Of a stretch of 64,000 nucleotides of DNA, positions 63,880 to 64,000 are shown piece by piece. The position numbers were made by a program, and so were the translations under genes. Source of the DNA: Arthrobacter_H rhombi (GTDB lineage: Bacteria > Actinomycetota > Actinomycetes > Actinomycetales > Micrococcaceae); contig NZ_BAAAIV010000010.1 in the NCBI RefSeq assembly GCF_039526245.1, positions 62,001 to 126,000 on the forward strand, written 5' to 3'. Under the pieces are notes generated by a model. The model did no database searches, was not told the origin of the DNA, and saw nothing but the letters and a program-made list of their open reading frames with translations. The first letter of the stretch is position 1; each line of letters starts with the position of its first letter.

Positions 63880-64000
63880 ATGTCCGAAGACACCTCGCCT
63901 GACGGCGTCCAGACCGCCGATGGCCACGACCTCATCCGGGTGCGCGGCGCTCGGGAAAACAACTTGCGGGACGTCTCGGTGGATGTTCCCAAACGCCGGA
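63880..64000 (+). CDS. UvrA-like ATP-binding protein, N-terminus only
   Basis: Only 40 residues are inside the window: MSEDTSPDGVQTADGHDLIR then VRGARENNLRDVSVDVPKRR. The second part is the start of a UvrA family ABC ATPase. The form GHDLIRVRGARENNL is closer to the class II UvrA-like paralogues linked to drug resistance than to housekeeping UvrA, but with so little sequence this is tentative. No SD is visible and a -10-like TACACT is eight bases upstream. Confidence 0.75.
   Translation, partial: MSEDTSPDGVQTADGHDLIRVRGARENNLRDVSVDVPKRR

Overview
The window comes from a high-GC actinobacterium, most likely a pigmented member of the Micrococcaceae (Arthrobacter / Citricoccus / Micrococcus group). 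The evidence is very high GC with strong G/C third-position bias, a C50 carotenoid cluster of the decaprenoxanthin/sarcinaxanthin type, a DUF4193 protein, a fructose operon that also carries the general PTS genes, and a sialic-acid operon organised as in Corynebacterium. A 48-base run of N (12365-12412) shows this is a draft assembly. Two single-base frameshifts at G/C homopolymers (about 20295 and 38920) may be assembly errors or real mutations. Genus is an inference; no 16S gene is present.

Layout. 1-6967: leftward operon marR-crtE-crtB-crtI-crtYe-crtYf-crtEb-phr, every junction overlapping by 1 or 4 bases; it makes a C50 carotenoid and ends in a DNA photolyase cut by the window edge. 7041-9343: divergent TspO-like and SDR/DUF2867 pair sharing the operator region. 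9340-12277: Lrp/AsnC regulator, small HTH protein with a D-amino-acid PLP enzyme, tRNA-Ala(CGC), DUF4193 protein. 12546-15244: thiolase plus a FadB-like protein that lacks its dehydrogenase domain. 15266-25569: CDF metal transporter, CeoS/alanine-dehydrogenase-like enzyme, ferredoxin reductase, MFS and AI-2E transporters, tRNA-Ala(GGC), ketopantoate-reductase-like protein, VOC proteins, SGNH hydrolase, peptidase E. 25622-29110: leftward five-gene operon with SRPBCC-SDR, O6-alkylguanine methyltransferase, flavodoxin-like unknown, macrodomain and DUF2249-cupin. 29218-31362: small membrane protein, S10-like peptidase, small unknown. 31441-37906: proline locus putP, LysR, putA.

38458-42740 is an accessory island with visibly lower GC. 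It holds a frameshifted exported protein coupled to a membrane protein, two degenerate copies of a 75-bp repeat that encode similar C-termini, a second exported protein, and a DUF2975-like membrane protein. None of these has a function I can name.

42741-48586: fructose PTS operon fruR-fruK-fruA-ptsI-ptsH with a visible promoter between two FruR-like boxes. 48782-52734: GH15 glucosidase, MFS transporter, thioesterase. 52763-61811: sialic-acid locus with divergent GntR regulator, a peptide-type ABC transporter containing a permease-ATPase fusion, nanA, nanE and nagB; nanK and nagA are absent here. 61923-63569: membrane-anchored protein of about 60 heptad repeats. 63880-end: start of a UvrA-like gene.

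The genes are mostly coherent catabolic or photoprotective units: pigment plus photolyase for light damage, proline uptake plus oxidation, fructose uptake plus phosphorylation, and sialate uptake plus conversion towards fructose-6-phosphate.
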